64,000 bases of DNA, taken from Bradyrhizobium sp. CB1015. Lineage in GTDB: Bacteria > Pseudomonadota > Alphaproteobacteria > Rhizobiales > Xanthobacteraceae. Location of the stretch: the NCBI RefSeq assembly GCF_025200925.1, contig NZ_CP104174.1, positions 4,030,001-4,094,000 on the forward strand. The letters run 5' to 3'. The stretch's first letter is position 1. Each line of letters begins with the position of its first letter. Below the pieces are notes generated by a model that saw only the letters and a list, made by a program, of their open reading frames with translations, ran no database searches and had not been told where the DNA came from. Shown here in pieces: positions 25,957 through 34,750 of this stretch. The position numbers and the translations under genes are program-made.

Positions 25957-27033
25957 GTGACCCAAACTAAAGCAAAACCTGCTCCGTTGGTGCTGGCAGA
26001 TCAGGGATTCTTTTGGACCGGCTTGGTCCGCCAGCAGACACCGAATGGCACCATCGCTGCGGGCCAGATGTTCGTACAGTATCAGATCCCGGAGCACATC
26101 CGGCATCCATATCCCATCGTGATGGTGCATGGAGGTGGGGGGCAGGGAACGGATTTTCTCGGTACTGCCGATGGGCGGCCTGGATGGGCCACTTACTTTC
26201 TGAAGCAGGGTTACGCGGTCTATGTCGTGGACCGCCCAGGGCACGGTCGATCACCCCTGCATCCGGAGGCTCTGGGTCCCATGGCGCCTCCGCTGACCTA
26301 CGAATTTGCCATGACGCTGTTCAGCGCACCCGGCAAGCAGCCGAACAGCTGGCCGAACGCGCAAAAGCACAATCAGTGGCCTGGCTCCGGCGTCGTCGGC
26401 GATCCAGCTCTGGACCAATTCATCGCAACCCAAGGTCCGTTCCTTGTGTTCTTGGCACAGACGCAACAGTTGATGCAGCGGGCCGGTGCCGAATTGCTGG
26501 ATCGTATCGGTCCGGCGATCCTGCTCACCCATTCCATGGGAGCGCCCTTCGGCTGGCTCGTGGCAGATAGTCGACCGAACCTGGTGAAAGGCATTGTCGC
26601 GGTTGAGCCGATGGGGCCGCCTTTCGCCCAATTGCCAATGGGGCTGGGCGACCTCTCTTACGGACTCACTGCGATCCCGATGACGTTCGATCCGCCCATC
26701 AAGGGCCCAACTGAATTGCGGCGTGAAATCCGCAAGGCTCCGAAGCCGGGGCTGGCGGACTGCTTCGTTCAGAAAGAGCCGGCGAGGCGTCTTCCCAATC
26801 TCGCATCGATACCCGTTGCTGTCGTGACATCGGAGACGTCGGCCTGGTCCATGCACGACCACGGCACCGTCGATTATCTCGTTCAGGCGGGCGTGCGAGC
26901 GGTCCATCTGCGGCTCGAAGACCATGGCCTGCGCGGCAATGGCCATCTGATGATGCAAGAAAGGAACAGCGATGACATCTCTGCTTTCCTGGAAAGGTGG
27001 ATCTCGGAATATGTAGGGTCACGACCAACATAG
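25957..27033 (+). CDS. Alpha/beta hydrolase, esterase-713-like
   Basis: 358 residues from a GTG start preceded by CGGAGGGGG. PIVMVHGGGGQGTDFLGT is the oxyanion region, DRPGHGRSPLHP follows, and LLTHSMGAPFGW holds the nucleophile Ser. A late LEDHGLRGNGHLM supplies the His. The long insert between strand 4 and the nucleophile resembles the bacterial esterase 713 group. It could cleave an ester or lactone intermediate. Its last 51 bases are repeated after the next gene (27447-27497), a sign of past rearrangement. Confidence 0.85.
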   Translation: MTQTKAKPAPLVLADQGFFWTGLVRQQTPNGTIAAGQMFVQYQIPEHIRHPYPIVMVHGGGGQGTDFLGTADGRPGWATYFLKQGYAVYVVDRPGHGRSPLHPEALGPMAPPLTYEFAMTLFSAPGKQPNSWPNAQKHNQWPGSGVVGDPALDQFIATQGPFLVFLAQTQQLMQRAGAELLDRIGPAILLTHSMGAPFGWLVADSRPNLVKGIVAVEPMGPPFAQLPMGLGDLSYGLTAIPMTFDPPIKGPTELRREIRKAPKPGLADCFVQKEPARRLPNLASIPVAVVTSETSAWSMHDHGTVDYLVQAGVRAVHLRLEDHGLRGNGHLMMQERNSDDISAFLERWISEYVGSRPT

Positions 27034-27137
27034 ATTCGATTTTTCGCGCCGCCGCACTTGTGGTGAAGCAGCGGCTGGAAGGTGCGAGTGAGGTGGTCAG
27101 GTTTGTCAGCAGACCGTTAGCGCAAGAGGAGGGTGAG

Positions 27138-27437
27138 ATGGCGAAGAAGGGATATTGGGTCGGTCACGTCAACGTCACGAGCCCGGAGCGCTACAAGGAC
27201 TACATCGCGGCCAACGCCGGACCATTGAAGAAGTACCGGGCGCGGTTCCTTGTCCGAAACGGTGCATGCGAAGTGCACGGCGACGCACTTCAAGGGCGTC
27301 GCCACGTCGTCATCGAGTTCGAAAGCTACGCAATAGCCAAGGCCTGCTACGACTCACCCGAGTATCAGGCGGCGGCCAAGATTCGCGACGAAGCCAGCAC
27401 CTCCGATTTCATCATGATCGAGGGCCACGAGGACTAA
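27138..27437 (+). CDS. DUF1330 protein
   Basis: 99 residues from the ATG at 27138, which has a strong AAGAGGAGGG site. GYWVGHVNVTSPERYKDYI at the start and VIEFESYAIAKACYDSPEYQAA are diagnostic of DUF1330, a dimeric ferredoxin-like fold protein. Members often sit in aromatic or secondary-metabolite operons as small monooxygenase-like or isomerase-like proteins of unknown role. The gene is bracketed by two copies of the hydrolase 3' end. Confidence 0.88.
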   Translation: MAKKGYWVGHVNVTSPERYKDYIAANAGPLKKYRARFLVRNGACEVHGDALQGRRHVVIEFESYAIAKACYDSPEYQAAAKIRDEASTSDFIMIEGHED

Positions 27438-27446
27438 CAGCGATCC

Positions 27447-27497
27447 GCTTTCCTGGAAAGGTGGATCTCGGAAAACGTGGCGGCACGAACGACGTAG
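27447..27497 (+). repeat. Duplicated 3' end of the upstream hydrolase gene
   Basis: This 51-base segment parallels 26983-27033, the last codons of the alpha/beta hydrolase. It translates AFLERWISENVAARTT-stop, against AFLERWISEYVGSRPT-stop in the original. The two copies flank the DUF1330 gene, so that gene was probably inserted with a duplicated or paralogous tail. Confidence 0.8.
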
Positions 27498-27608
27498 TGC
27501 CCCCTTAACGGCTGTGCCGTCGCATCTTTTGGTCAAACCACAGCGTCAGCCGTCCTGGATATCACAAGCAGAATTGATCAGCGGATTCCGGTCCGCAGGA
27601 GGTGATGG

Positions 27609-27998
27609 GTGCTTCTTTTCGATCAGTCGTCTCACATGATGGGTTTGCTTGGGGCACACTTGCGTCTAGCTCGCGACAGCAGACATGTGCTGGCTACCGT
27701 CGCCGCATTGGCGACTGTGGGCGCCGCCACGGGGGCTGCCGCACAGTCCGCGGGTCAGTGGAAATCGCCCGAGCAAATGTATGGATCGGTTTGCGGCTAC
27801 TGCCACGATACGCGGGTCGGACCCGTTATCCAAGGACGTCAGCTTAGCGAAGATATAATCGTAAGCGTCGTCACCAAAGGACTGCGGCAAATGCCGGCCT
27901 TTCGCCCAACCGACTTTTCAAATCAAGAGCTGATGGCACTCACAAAATGGCTGAAAGACAGCCCCCCTCCGGCTCAACCGGCCGAGGTGAAGCGATGA
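27609..27998 (+). CDS. Small c-type cytochrome (4-cresol dehydrogenase cytochrome-like)
   Basis: 129 residues from a GTG with AGGAGG seven bases upstream. An N-terminal hydrophobic signal region ends near ATGAAAQSA. The single haem motif is CGYCH, and the axial Met is likely in GLRQMPAFRPTDF. Short one-haem cytochromes of this type form the electron-accepting subunit of flavocytochromes such as 4-cresol dehydrogenase (PchC). The flavoprotein gene lies one gene downstream. Periplasmic. Confidence 0.85.
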   Translation: MLLFDQSSHMMGLLGAHLRLARDSRHVLATVAALATVGAATGAAAQSAGQWKSPEQMYGSVCGYCHDTRVGPVIQGRQLSEDIIVSVVTKGLRQMPAFRPTDFSNQELMALTKWLKDSPPPAQPAEVKR

Positions 27999-28681
27999 AG
28001 ATGTCACGGCGATCCCTTATAAGCGCGTCTCTCGCGGCGACAGCCGGCGCGGTTTGTCATCCAATCCTCTCCCTGGCGTCTTCTTTCGAGGGCAGAGAGC
28101 CGACGTTCTCAATCCGCTTGTTGATCAGCCGTCGCATCGCTGGCTTACCCGTCTCGACATCTTTCACCGAAGGTGTCGTGGCCGGCTTGCGAAATGCGAG
28201 CCCCTCGTTGCCCTTGTTCGCACCCGAGCAAGCCATCTCCGGCTCGACCTTCACCGAAGTGATGGTTGATCTCGTAAATGCGCGAGGAAAGACGATATTG
28301 GCGCTTCTGTCCGCTCAGGATGCTGTTCTAGTGAACGAGGGCTTGCGCGAGATTGGAGCCAAAATCGTCTCGCATGGCAATCACAGCACGACAGCTCATC
28401 GGTTTATAACCGGATCGAGTGGTGGGATCGGCAATGCCTTCGCCTCAAGTCTGGGGTCCAGAGTCGGCAACTGCACGATTGATGAAATCTGCCTCGGTAA
28501 CTCCTCTGTCGCGCCGTCTCCAACGGTGAGCGACGGGTCAGAATGGCCCTACCGGTTGGGTTACGTCCTATCCAGCATCATGGCTGGGAGCGATACGGCT
28601 TTTCCAGCAAGCATGCTGCGGAATAGTCGCAATCAGTCTCCCTTCGATATCGACCTCGTCTCTATCGTCAGCAAAATCTAA
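27995..28681 (+). CDS. Tat/Sec-exported protein of unknown function, PchX-like by position
   Basis: 228 residues, overlapping the cytochrome stop as ATGA. The N-terminus (SRRSLISASLAATAGAV) has a twin-arginine signal peptide. No catalytic motif is recognised; the body is rich in Ser and small residues and has VMVDLVNARGKTILALLSAQDAV with an ABC-binding-protein-like feel. In Pseudomonas the 4-cresol dehydrogenase genes are ordered pchC, pchX, pchF, with pchX of unknown function. The same cytochrome / unknown / flavoprotein order is seen here. Homology to PchX itself is not established. Confidence 0.6.
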   Translation: MKMSRRSLISASLAATAGAVCHPILSLASSFEGREPTFSIRLLISRRIAGLPVSTSFTEGVVAGLRNASPSLPLFAPEQAISGSTFTEVMVDLVNARGKTILALLSAQDAVLVNEGLREIGAKIVSHGNHSTTAHRFITGSSGGIGNAFASSLGSRVGNCTIDEICLGNSSVAPSPTVSDGSEWPYRLGYVLSSIMAGSDTAFPASMLRNSRNQSPFDIDLVSIVSKI

Positions 28682-28692
28682 AGAGCGTTGCC

Positions 28693-30231
28693 ATGAACGA
28701 CAGTGTCATTCTGCCTGAAGGCCTGACGAAGGCCGAATTCACGAAGGCCATAGAGGCGTTCCGCGCCGTCGTTGGCGTGGACAATGTGATCGTCGACCTC
28801 GATCGTCTCGTTCCCTATACGAAGATTATGATCCCGGAGGACGAAAGACTTCACCAGCCCTCGGCGGTGATCATTCCTCTGACTGTTGATCATGTCCAAA
28901 AGGTCGTCGGCCTCGCCAATCAGTACAAGACTCCGTTGTGGCCCATCTCAACAGGACGCAATTTTGGATATGGGTCGGCCGCGCCAGCTACTGCTGGGCA
29001 GATCGTCATCGATCTGCGGCGTATGAACAGGATTATCGAAGTAGACGCTGAGATGTGTACGGCCTTGGTCGAGCCGGGCGTTACATACGAGCAATTGCGC
29101 AACTATATCGAGGAACGGAATCTGCCCCTCTGGCTCAGCTTTCCGTCATCCGGGCCGATCGCCGGGCCGGTTGGGAATACGCTCGACCGGGGAATAGGCT
29201 ATAATCGCTACGGCGAGCATATGGCGCATTTCTGCGGCCTCGAAGTCGTCCTGCCGAACGGCGATCTCGTCAGGACCGCCATGGGCGGCGTCAAAGGCGG
29301 CGCAGCCTGGCAAGCCTATCGCTGGGGTTATGGGCCGTGGGTCGACGGCCTGTTCTCTCAGTCCAATTTAGGCATCGTCACCAAGATGGGGCTGTGGCTC
29401 ATGCGCAAGCCGCCCGCGTCGATGACGTTCACGGCCGTTTGGAACCATATCGAGGGCGCGGCGAAGGGCGTCGAGGCATTGCGCAATCTGCGCCTGAACA
29501 ACGTCCTCGAGAATTCGCTGTTGGGCCATGTGCTCTATGGCGTCGCGTGTGAGGTGCCTCGGACGGCCCTCTACAACGGTGCGGGCGCGATTCCGGACGA
29601 AGTAATCGCGGAGATTGCACGCAAAGCCGGCGCCCCCATCTGGAATGCCATTGCGACGCTCTATGGCACCCAGGAGCAGATCGCCGTCAATTTCAAGATC
29701 GTGAAGGAGGCCTTCGAACCAACCGGTGCGATCCTGCTCACCGAAGATCAGGTCGGACCAAATCGGTTCTTCCGGCATTGGCAAGGCGCCATGACGGGCC
29801 GACCGGATCTGGTTGAATTCGGCCTCTACAATTACCGCGGCGGCGGCGGGTCCGTCTGGTTCTCGCCGCTGGCGCCCGCCCGCGCGGAAGATTTCAAGAA
29901 GCAGGTCGGCCTCGTCAAGACAACGCTGGCCGAGTTCGGATTCGATTACCTGGCCGGTTTTCTCGTCGGGGGACGGCATATGGAGCATGTCTGCGAGATT
30001 GCCTTCGACCGGACCGACGGCGAGGAGATGCAGCGCGCCTATCGTTGTTACGACAAACTGCTGAAGGTCAATGCAGAGGCCGGGTACGCGGTCTACCGGA
30101 CGAATACTGCCTTCATGAACAAAGTTGCCGATATTTATGGACCGGCACAAAAGAAGTTCAATCAAACCTTGAAACGGGCTCTCGATCCGAACGGCGTCAT
30201 TGCGCCCGGCAAGTCGGGCATATTCGCGTAA
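28693..30231 (+). CDS. 4-cresol dehydrogenase/vanillyl-alcohol-oxidase-type flavoprotein
   Basis: 512 residues, close to the roughly 520 of PchF. FAD domain motifs: WPISTGRNFGYGSAAP, LVEPGVTYEQLRNYI, GNTLDRGIGYNRYGEH and GIVTKMGLWLM. The LYNYRGGGGSVWFSPL segment lies where PchF carries its covalent FAD Tyr. Such enzymes oxidise the benzylic carbon of 4-alkylphenols (4-cresol, eugenol, vanillyl alcohol). The adjacent cytochrome gene supports a dehydrogenase passing electrons to cytochrome c. The exact para-alkylphenol is not known. Confidence 0.88.
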   Translation: MNDSVILPEGLTKAEFTKAIEAFRAVVGVDNVIVDLDRLVPYTKIMIPEDERLHQPSAVIIPLTVDHVQKVVGLANQYKTPLWPISTGRNFGYGSAAPATAGQIVIDLRRMNRIIEVDAEMCTALVEPGVTYEQLRNYIEERNLPLWLSFPSSGPIAGPVGNTLDRGIGYNRYGEHMAHFCGLEVVLPNGDLVRTAMGGVKGGAAWQAYRWGYGPWVDGLFSQSNLGIVTKMGLWLMRKPPASMTFTAVWNHIEGAAKGVEALRNLRLNNVLENSLLGHVLYGVACEVPRTALYNGAGAIPDEVIAEIARKAGAPIWNAIATLYGTQEQIAVNFKIVKEAFEPTGAILLTEDQVGPNRFFRHWQGAMTGRPDLVEFGLYNYRGGGGSVWFSPLAPARAEDFKKQVGLVKTTLAEFGFDYLAGFLVGGRHMEHVCEIAFDRTDGEEMQRAYRCYDKLLKVNAEAGYAVYRTNTAFMNKVADIYGPAQKKFNQTLKRALDPNGVIAPGKSGIFA

Positions 30232-30251
30232 AGCGTCTTGGAGGCAACATC

Positions 30252-31145
30252 ATGCAGGCTCTGGAAGGCAGGATTGCGTTCATTACCGGGGGCGCCAGCG
30301 GAATCGGATTCGGCATGGCGCGCGCCTTTCTCCGTCATGGAATGAAGGTGATCGTTGCCGATATCCGCCAGGAGCATCTCGACATGGTGGCGGCGGCTCT
30401 CGATCGCTCGAACGGCGACTATCATCTGATCCGGCTCGATGTTACGGATCGCGCCGCAATGGAGCGCGCCGCTGACGAGGCCGAGCGCGTCTTCGGCAAG
30501 GTCCACGTCCTGTGCAACAACGCCGGCGTCGCCAGCACCGTTCCGATGGACGAGGCGAGCTTCGCGGATTGGGACTTTGTGATGAATATCAATCTGGGCG
30601 GCGTCATCAATGGCACGACCAGCTTCCTGCCGCGCATCAAGGCCCATCGGGAGGGGGGGCACGTCGTCAATACGTCGTCCATTGGAGGGATTCTCCCGTT
30701 GCCCGGTCCGGGCGGCATCTACACGGCGTCCAAATTCGCGGTGCGCGGTCTGACGGAGTCACTGCGCATGGCCCTGGCGCCGCACGGGATCGGGGTTTCG
30801 CTGCTCTGCCCGGGTCTTGTGCGCACCAACCTCGCAGAGACCACTGAGCATCTCGATCCCTCCGGCAAGCGTCGGGAGCTCAGCCCATTCAAGGATATCG
30901 AGTCGCCACTGGACTTCGGAATGGATCCGCTCGACATCGGCGAGCGCGTGGTTGCCGGAATCATTCACAATGAGGCGTACATTCTTCCGCACGGCGAATT
31001 CAAAGATGAAGTCCGCGAAGCGTTCGCGGAGATCGTCGAGGCCTTTCCGGCCGATCAGGCCGTCGATCCGAAACGAGCCGCCGTCGAAGCGGGGCGGCGT
31101 CAGGCAACGATAGAAGCAAAAAAGGCGGCGGCGGGTATTCGTTAG
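30252..31145 (+). CDS. Short-chain dehydrogenase/reductase
   Basis: 297 residues from the ATG at 30252 (TTGGAGGC upstream). NAD(P) motif TGGASGIG, NNAG, catalytic Ser in NTSSIGG and YTASK are present. D40 region VIVADIRQ favours NAD. A C-terminal extension of about 50 residues ends in a charged helix. It is 20 bases after the flavoprotein gene and would oxidise the alcohol or reduce the ketone formed by 4-alkylphenol oxidation. Confidence 0.9.
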   Translation: MQALEGRIAFITGGASGIGFGMARAFLRHGMKVIVADIRQEHLDMVAAALDRSNGDYHLIRLDVTDRAAMERAADEAERVFGKVHVLCNNAGVASTVPMDEASFADWDFVMNINLGGVINGTTSFLPRIKAHREGGHVVNTSSIGGILPLPGPGGIYTASKFAVRGLTESLRMALAPHGIGVSLLCPGLVRTNLAETTEHLDPSGKRRELSPFKDIESPLDFGMDPLDIGERVVAGIIHNEAYILPHGEFKDEVREAFAEIVEAFPADQAVDPKRAAVEAGRRQATIEAKKAAAGIR

Positions 31146-31264
31146 GTTCCCGCCGTCACCAACTTTCGGCGATAGCTCACCGGAGGGGCGCCGCCGACAG
31201 ACCTGAAGAACCATCGTGATCCAATTTTTGGCTTCTAAAGCTCGCGCTGAAAGAGATCGAAGTG

Positions 31265-33252
31265 ATGAAGGCAACTGCGACTTTGGAGCTGCTGTGGACG
31301 CCGTCCGAGGACAAGATCGTCGGGTCTCGCTTGTGGGACTACATGAGTTGGCTTGATGAGCGCCACGGTCTCAAGTTCGAGGACTATGAGGACCTCTGGC
31401 GCTGGTCGACGAGCGACTTGAACACCTTCTGGGGATCGATCTGGGACTATTTCGACGTGCGGGCAGACGGCGACCCGACCCCCGTGCTGCGATCGGACGC
31501 GATGCCCGGCGCCGATTGGTTTCCGAATACCCGCCTGAACTATGCCGAGCACATCTTCCGCGCCGCCAGGCCCGAATCGCCCGCGCTTGTCGTGCTCAGT
31601 GAAGCGGGCGAGGCCCGTGAGGTTAGTTGGGAAGCTCTGCGGCAACAGACGGCCGCACTGGCGGCAACACTGCGTCGTCTCGGCATCAAGCGGGGTGACC
31701 GCGTCGCGTCCTACCTGCCGAATCGCTCCGAGACGGTCGTTGCGCTTCTGGCGTGCGCCAGCATCGGCGCGATCTGGTCCAGCTGCTCTCCCGAGATGGG
31801 ACGAACCATGGTGCTCGACCGTTTCGGCCAGATCGAACCGAAAGTTCTGTTTGCCGCCGACAGTTACACCTATAACGGCAAGACCCACGATCGCGCGCCT
31901 ATCGTCGAAGAGTTGCGCGAAGGGCTTCCGAGCGTCGGTCACATCATCCATGTGCCCGGCCCGCTCGCGGCGGAGCGGCCGATCCGATGGCGCAACGTGA
32001 TGAGCTGGGGAGATGCCGTCAGCGGCGACGCCGAATTGCAGTTCGATCGCGTGCCGTTCTCGCACCCGCTCTGGATCGTCTATTCCTCGGGAACGACGGG
32101 CTTGCCGAAGGGAATAGTGCACGGCCACGGCGGTATCGTCGTTACCCATCTCAAAACCATGTCGCTCCAGCACGACTTGCGCCCCGGCGACCGCCTGATG
32201 TTCCTGGCAAGCACTGGATGGATCGTGTGGAACCTGCAGGTCGGCGCGCTGTTGACGGGTGCTTCGATCGTGCTGTACGACGGCAATCCGGTCTGGCCGG
32301 ATAATCGGGCGATCTGGAAATTGCTGGATGCATACGGCGTCACGCATTTCGGCTGCGGCGCCGCGTTTCTCACCAACTGCATGAAGGACGGCTTGGCCCT
32401 GAGGAATTCGTCGCGCTGGAGAAGCTGCGGTCAATCAGCTCGACCGGGTCACCGCTGCCGGCCGAGACCTATAGGTGGGTCTACGACGCGATCAAATCAG
32501 ATCTTTGGCTTGCGTCGATCAGCGGCGGCACCGACATAGCTTCGGGCTTCGTGAGCTGCAGTCCTATGCTGCCGGTCCATGCCGGAGAAATCCAGTGCCG
32601 TGAACTGGGCGTCGCAGCATTCGCCTTCAACGAGGCGGGTGAACCGGTCATCGACGAGGTCGGCGAACTCGTCATCGTCAAGCCGATGCCGTCAATGCCG
32701 GTATTCTTCTGGAATGATGAGGGCGGCCGACGCTACCGGGAGAGCTACTTCGAGCAGTTTCCCGGCCGCTGGCGACAAGGCGACTGGATCCGTTTTTCAG
32801 TCGCCGGGACCAGCCAGATCTACGGTCGCTCCGACACCACAATCAACCGGTTCGGCATCCGTATCGGAACCGCGGAGATCTACCGCGTTGTCGAGGACAT
32901 TGCAGAAATCCGCGACAGTCTGGTTGTCGACCTCGAGTATCTCGGGCGAGAATCCTACATGCCGCTCTTCGTCGTGCTGCAGCCGGGGCTCGTGCTCACC
33001 GACGAACTAAAGGCGAGGATCGCCACACAGATCCGCACTTACGGCTCCGCTCGCCACGTGCCGAGCGAGATCTTCCAGGTCGAGGAGATCCCACGCACCC
33101 TGACCGGCAAGAAGATGGAGCTTCCGGTGCGCAAGCTGTTGCTTGGCACTCCTGCCGAAAGGGTGGCGAGCCCGGATTCCATGGCGAACCCGGCGAGCTT
33201 CGAATACTTCATCAGGTTCGCGGAGCAGCTGAACCTGCCGCAGCGGGTGTAG
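31265..33252 (+). pseudogene. Acetoacetyl-CoA synthetase, single frameshift
   Basis: The first part (LWTPSEDKIVGSRLWDYM, IVYSSGTTGLPKGIVHGHGG) and the last part (YGRSDTTINRFGIRIGTAEIYR, TLTGKKMELPVRKL) belong to acetoacetate-CoA ligase. The frame breaks near 32395: after CMKDGL the protein resumes one frame over as PEEFVALEKLRSISSTGSPL. Reading TTGGCCCTG as TTGGGCCCTG gives one protein of about 662 residues, the normal length for the family. Stop at 33252. It activates acetoacetate or a related beta-keto acid, a plausible end product of the operon. It is either a recent pseudogene or a sequencing error. Confidence 0.88.
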
Positions 33253-33343
33253 GGCGGGAATGGCACTGTCGCCGTGCCGCAAGCCCGGTCCGACGCCATC
33301 GACCCGGATGAACTGAGAGACGATGATTGTTGCATTGCGACAT

Positions 33344-33388
33344 GCAGTTTGTGTCAGTTTTTTGCAAGCCGGATCGATTTGTGCAGGC
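33344..33388 (+). promoter_or_regulatory. AraC-type operator, element 2 (30-bp half-site spacing)
   Basis: Half-sites GCAGTTTGTGTCAG (33344) and TCGATTTGTGCAGG (33374), 30 bp apart, with 39 of 45 bases shared with element 1 at 22471. The second half-site is 89 bases before the leader ORF start at 33466, against 93 in element 1. Confidence 0.65.
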
Positions 33389-33465
33389 GGCGGTATCCTG
33401 CTTCTCCTAAATTGCTTCAACAACCGCTTCGCAACAGCGACGTGGAATTCTTGGGGGAGACGCGC

Positions 33466-33519
33466 ATGGCATTGTCCAATGCTGGCGAGGCGACCTCGCA
33501 TTGGCTTGCGAACAGCTAG
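33466..33519 (+). CDS. 17-residue leader ORF
   Basis: MALSNAGEATSHWLANS, preceded by GGGGGAGACGCGC. The bases around the start match the leader at 22597. It ends 44 bases before the SDR gene. A conserved start with a shorter body suggests either a leader peptide or the relic start of a lost gene copy. Confidence 0.35.
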   Translation: MALSNAGEATSHWLANS

Positions 33520-33563
33520 ACATCCCGGGGATGGCCGAGGCTGTTCGATGAGGACGGTCGCTG

Positions 33564-34385
33564 ATGATGTCCGAGAGGTTCTCTGTCGAGGGATATGGCG
33601 CGATTGTCACGGGCGGCGCCAGTGGCATCGGTCTCGCTTTTGTCGAAGCACTGGCCGAGAGCGGTGCACGGGTGGCGATCCTTGATGTGGACTCGATCTC
33701 CCTGGGCAAACAGGTGGACCGGCTCTCCGCGAGAGGTTTGGACGTTCGAGGTCACAAACTTGATGTGACTGATCGCAAGGCGGTCGATCAGGTCTTCGCA
33801 GAAGTCGCAGTAGAATACGGACGCCTCGACGTCGTGTTTGCCAACGCGGGCATCGACCCGGGAATCGGCTTTTCCAACCCGGACGGCAGCCCGTCCGAGG
33901 CAGGTGCTATCGAAAACTACGAGGACGAGCGGTGGAACAGAAACATTGAGGTTAATCTCAATGGCATCTTTGCCACCATTCGCGCTGCCGCGCGCCACAT
34001 GAAACGAGGCGGAGGAGGCGGGAGCATCGTGGTCACGACGTCGATCGCCGCATACTTGAATGAGGGGATGATAGGGGCGGCCTACATGGCCGCGAAGGCG
34101 GGAGCAGCTCATCTGGCGCGCAACGCTGCGCTCGAACTGGCCCCATACAAGATCCGCGTGAACGCAGTCGCGCCCGGGTTCATCGTCTCGAACATAGGAG
34201 GTGGGTGGCTAAAGCAACCCGAGGTCCAGACTTCGATAGGAGCCACGGTCCCGATCGGCCGCATTGGAGAAGCTGACGACCTGAAGGGACTAGCTCTTTT
34301 CCTGGCATCCCCCGCGTCGAGCTACATTACCGGTGCGCAAATTCCGATTGATGGCGGCGTGAGTCTTACAAAGAGGCCCGCTTGA
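33564..34385 (+). CDS. Short-chain dehydrogenase/reductase
   Basis: 273 residues (ATG at 33564 or 33567). TGGASGIG cofactor motif, NAGI, Ser in VTTSIAAY, Y-MAAK catalytic pair and the C-terminal ITGAQIPIDGGV are standard classical SDR. LDVDS after strand 2 favours NAD. It is the first full gene behind AraC-type element 2. Probable role is oxidation of a hydroxyl group in an aromatic side chain or a dihydrodiol; the exact substrate is unknown. Confidence 0.9.
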   Translation: MMSERFSVEGYGAIVTGGASGIGLAFVEALAESGARVAILDVDSISLGKQVDRLSARGLDVRGHKLDVTDRKAVDQVFAEVAVEYGRLDVVFANAGIDPGIGFSNPDGSPSEAGAIENYEDERWNRNIEVNLNGIFATIRAAARHMKRGGGGGSIVVTTSIAAYLNEGMIGAAYMAAKAGAAHLARNAALELAPYKIRVNAVAPGFIVSNIGGGWLKQPEVQTSIGATVPIGRIGEADDLKGLALFLASPASSYITGAQIPIDGGVSLTKRPA

Positions 34386-34750
34386 ATCGGAGGCGAATGC
34401 TGGAAGGCGGCCGCGGGCCAAACATGGCATCTCGGTCGCGGTAGTCAGTCGGCCCAGTTGGATGCGATGCACTTGACATTGACGCCGACTGGTTATCGAC
34501 AATGCGAAATTGAGGGGGCGGCCGTGTCTTGGTGCGGCCTAACAGGTTGGTGGCATGGCGCATGCGTGAAGCGACGCCAGAGGCATCGCTCATCACGGTG
34601 TTCGACAGGCTTCTAGGGCGATCGAGGAGCGCGCCGGCCTCCATTTGACGCCCGCTCGCAGCCGAGTAATTCGAAGACGTCGCAAGAATCGGGGGAAGCA
34701 ATCCTCCGGACAAACAGCCGCTCTCAGGGCGGCCCATCAGGGAGGTGTCG
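34386..34750. other. Intergenic region before binding-protein gene
   Basis: No gene supported. A TTGACA sits at 34473, but no good -10 follows at normal spacing. GGGAGG at the end is the ribosome-binding site of the next gene. Confidence 0.4.

Noticed and set aside
34473..34501. TTGACA as a sigma-70 -35 box before the binding-protein gene
   Set aside because: No acceptable -10 hexamer at 16-18 bases; chance occurrence is likely.
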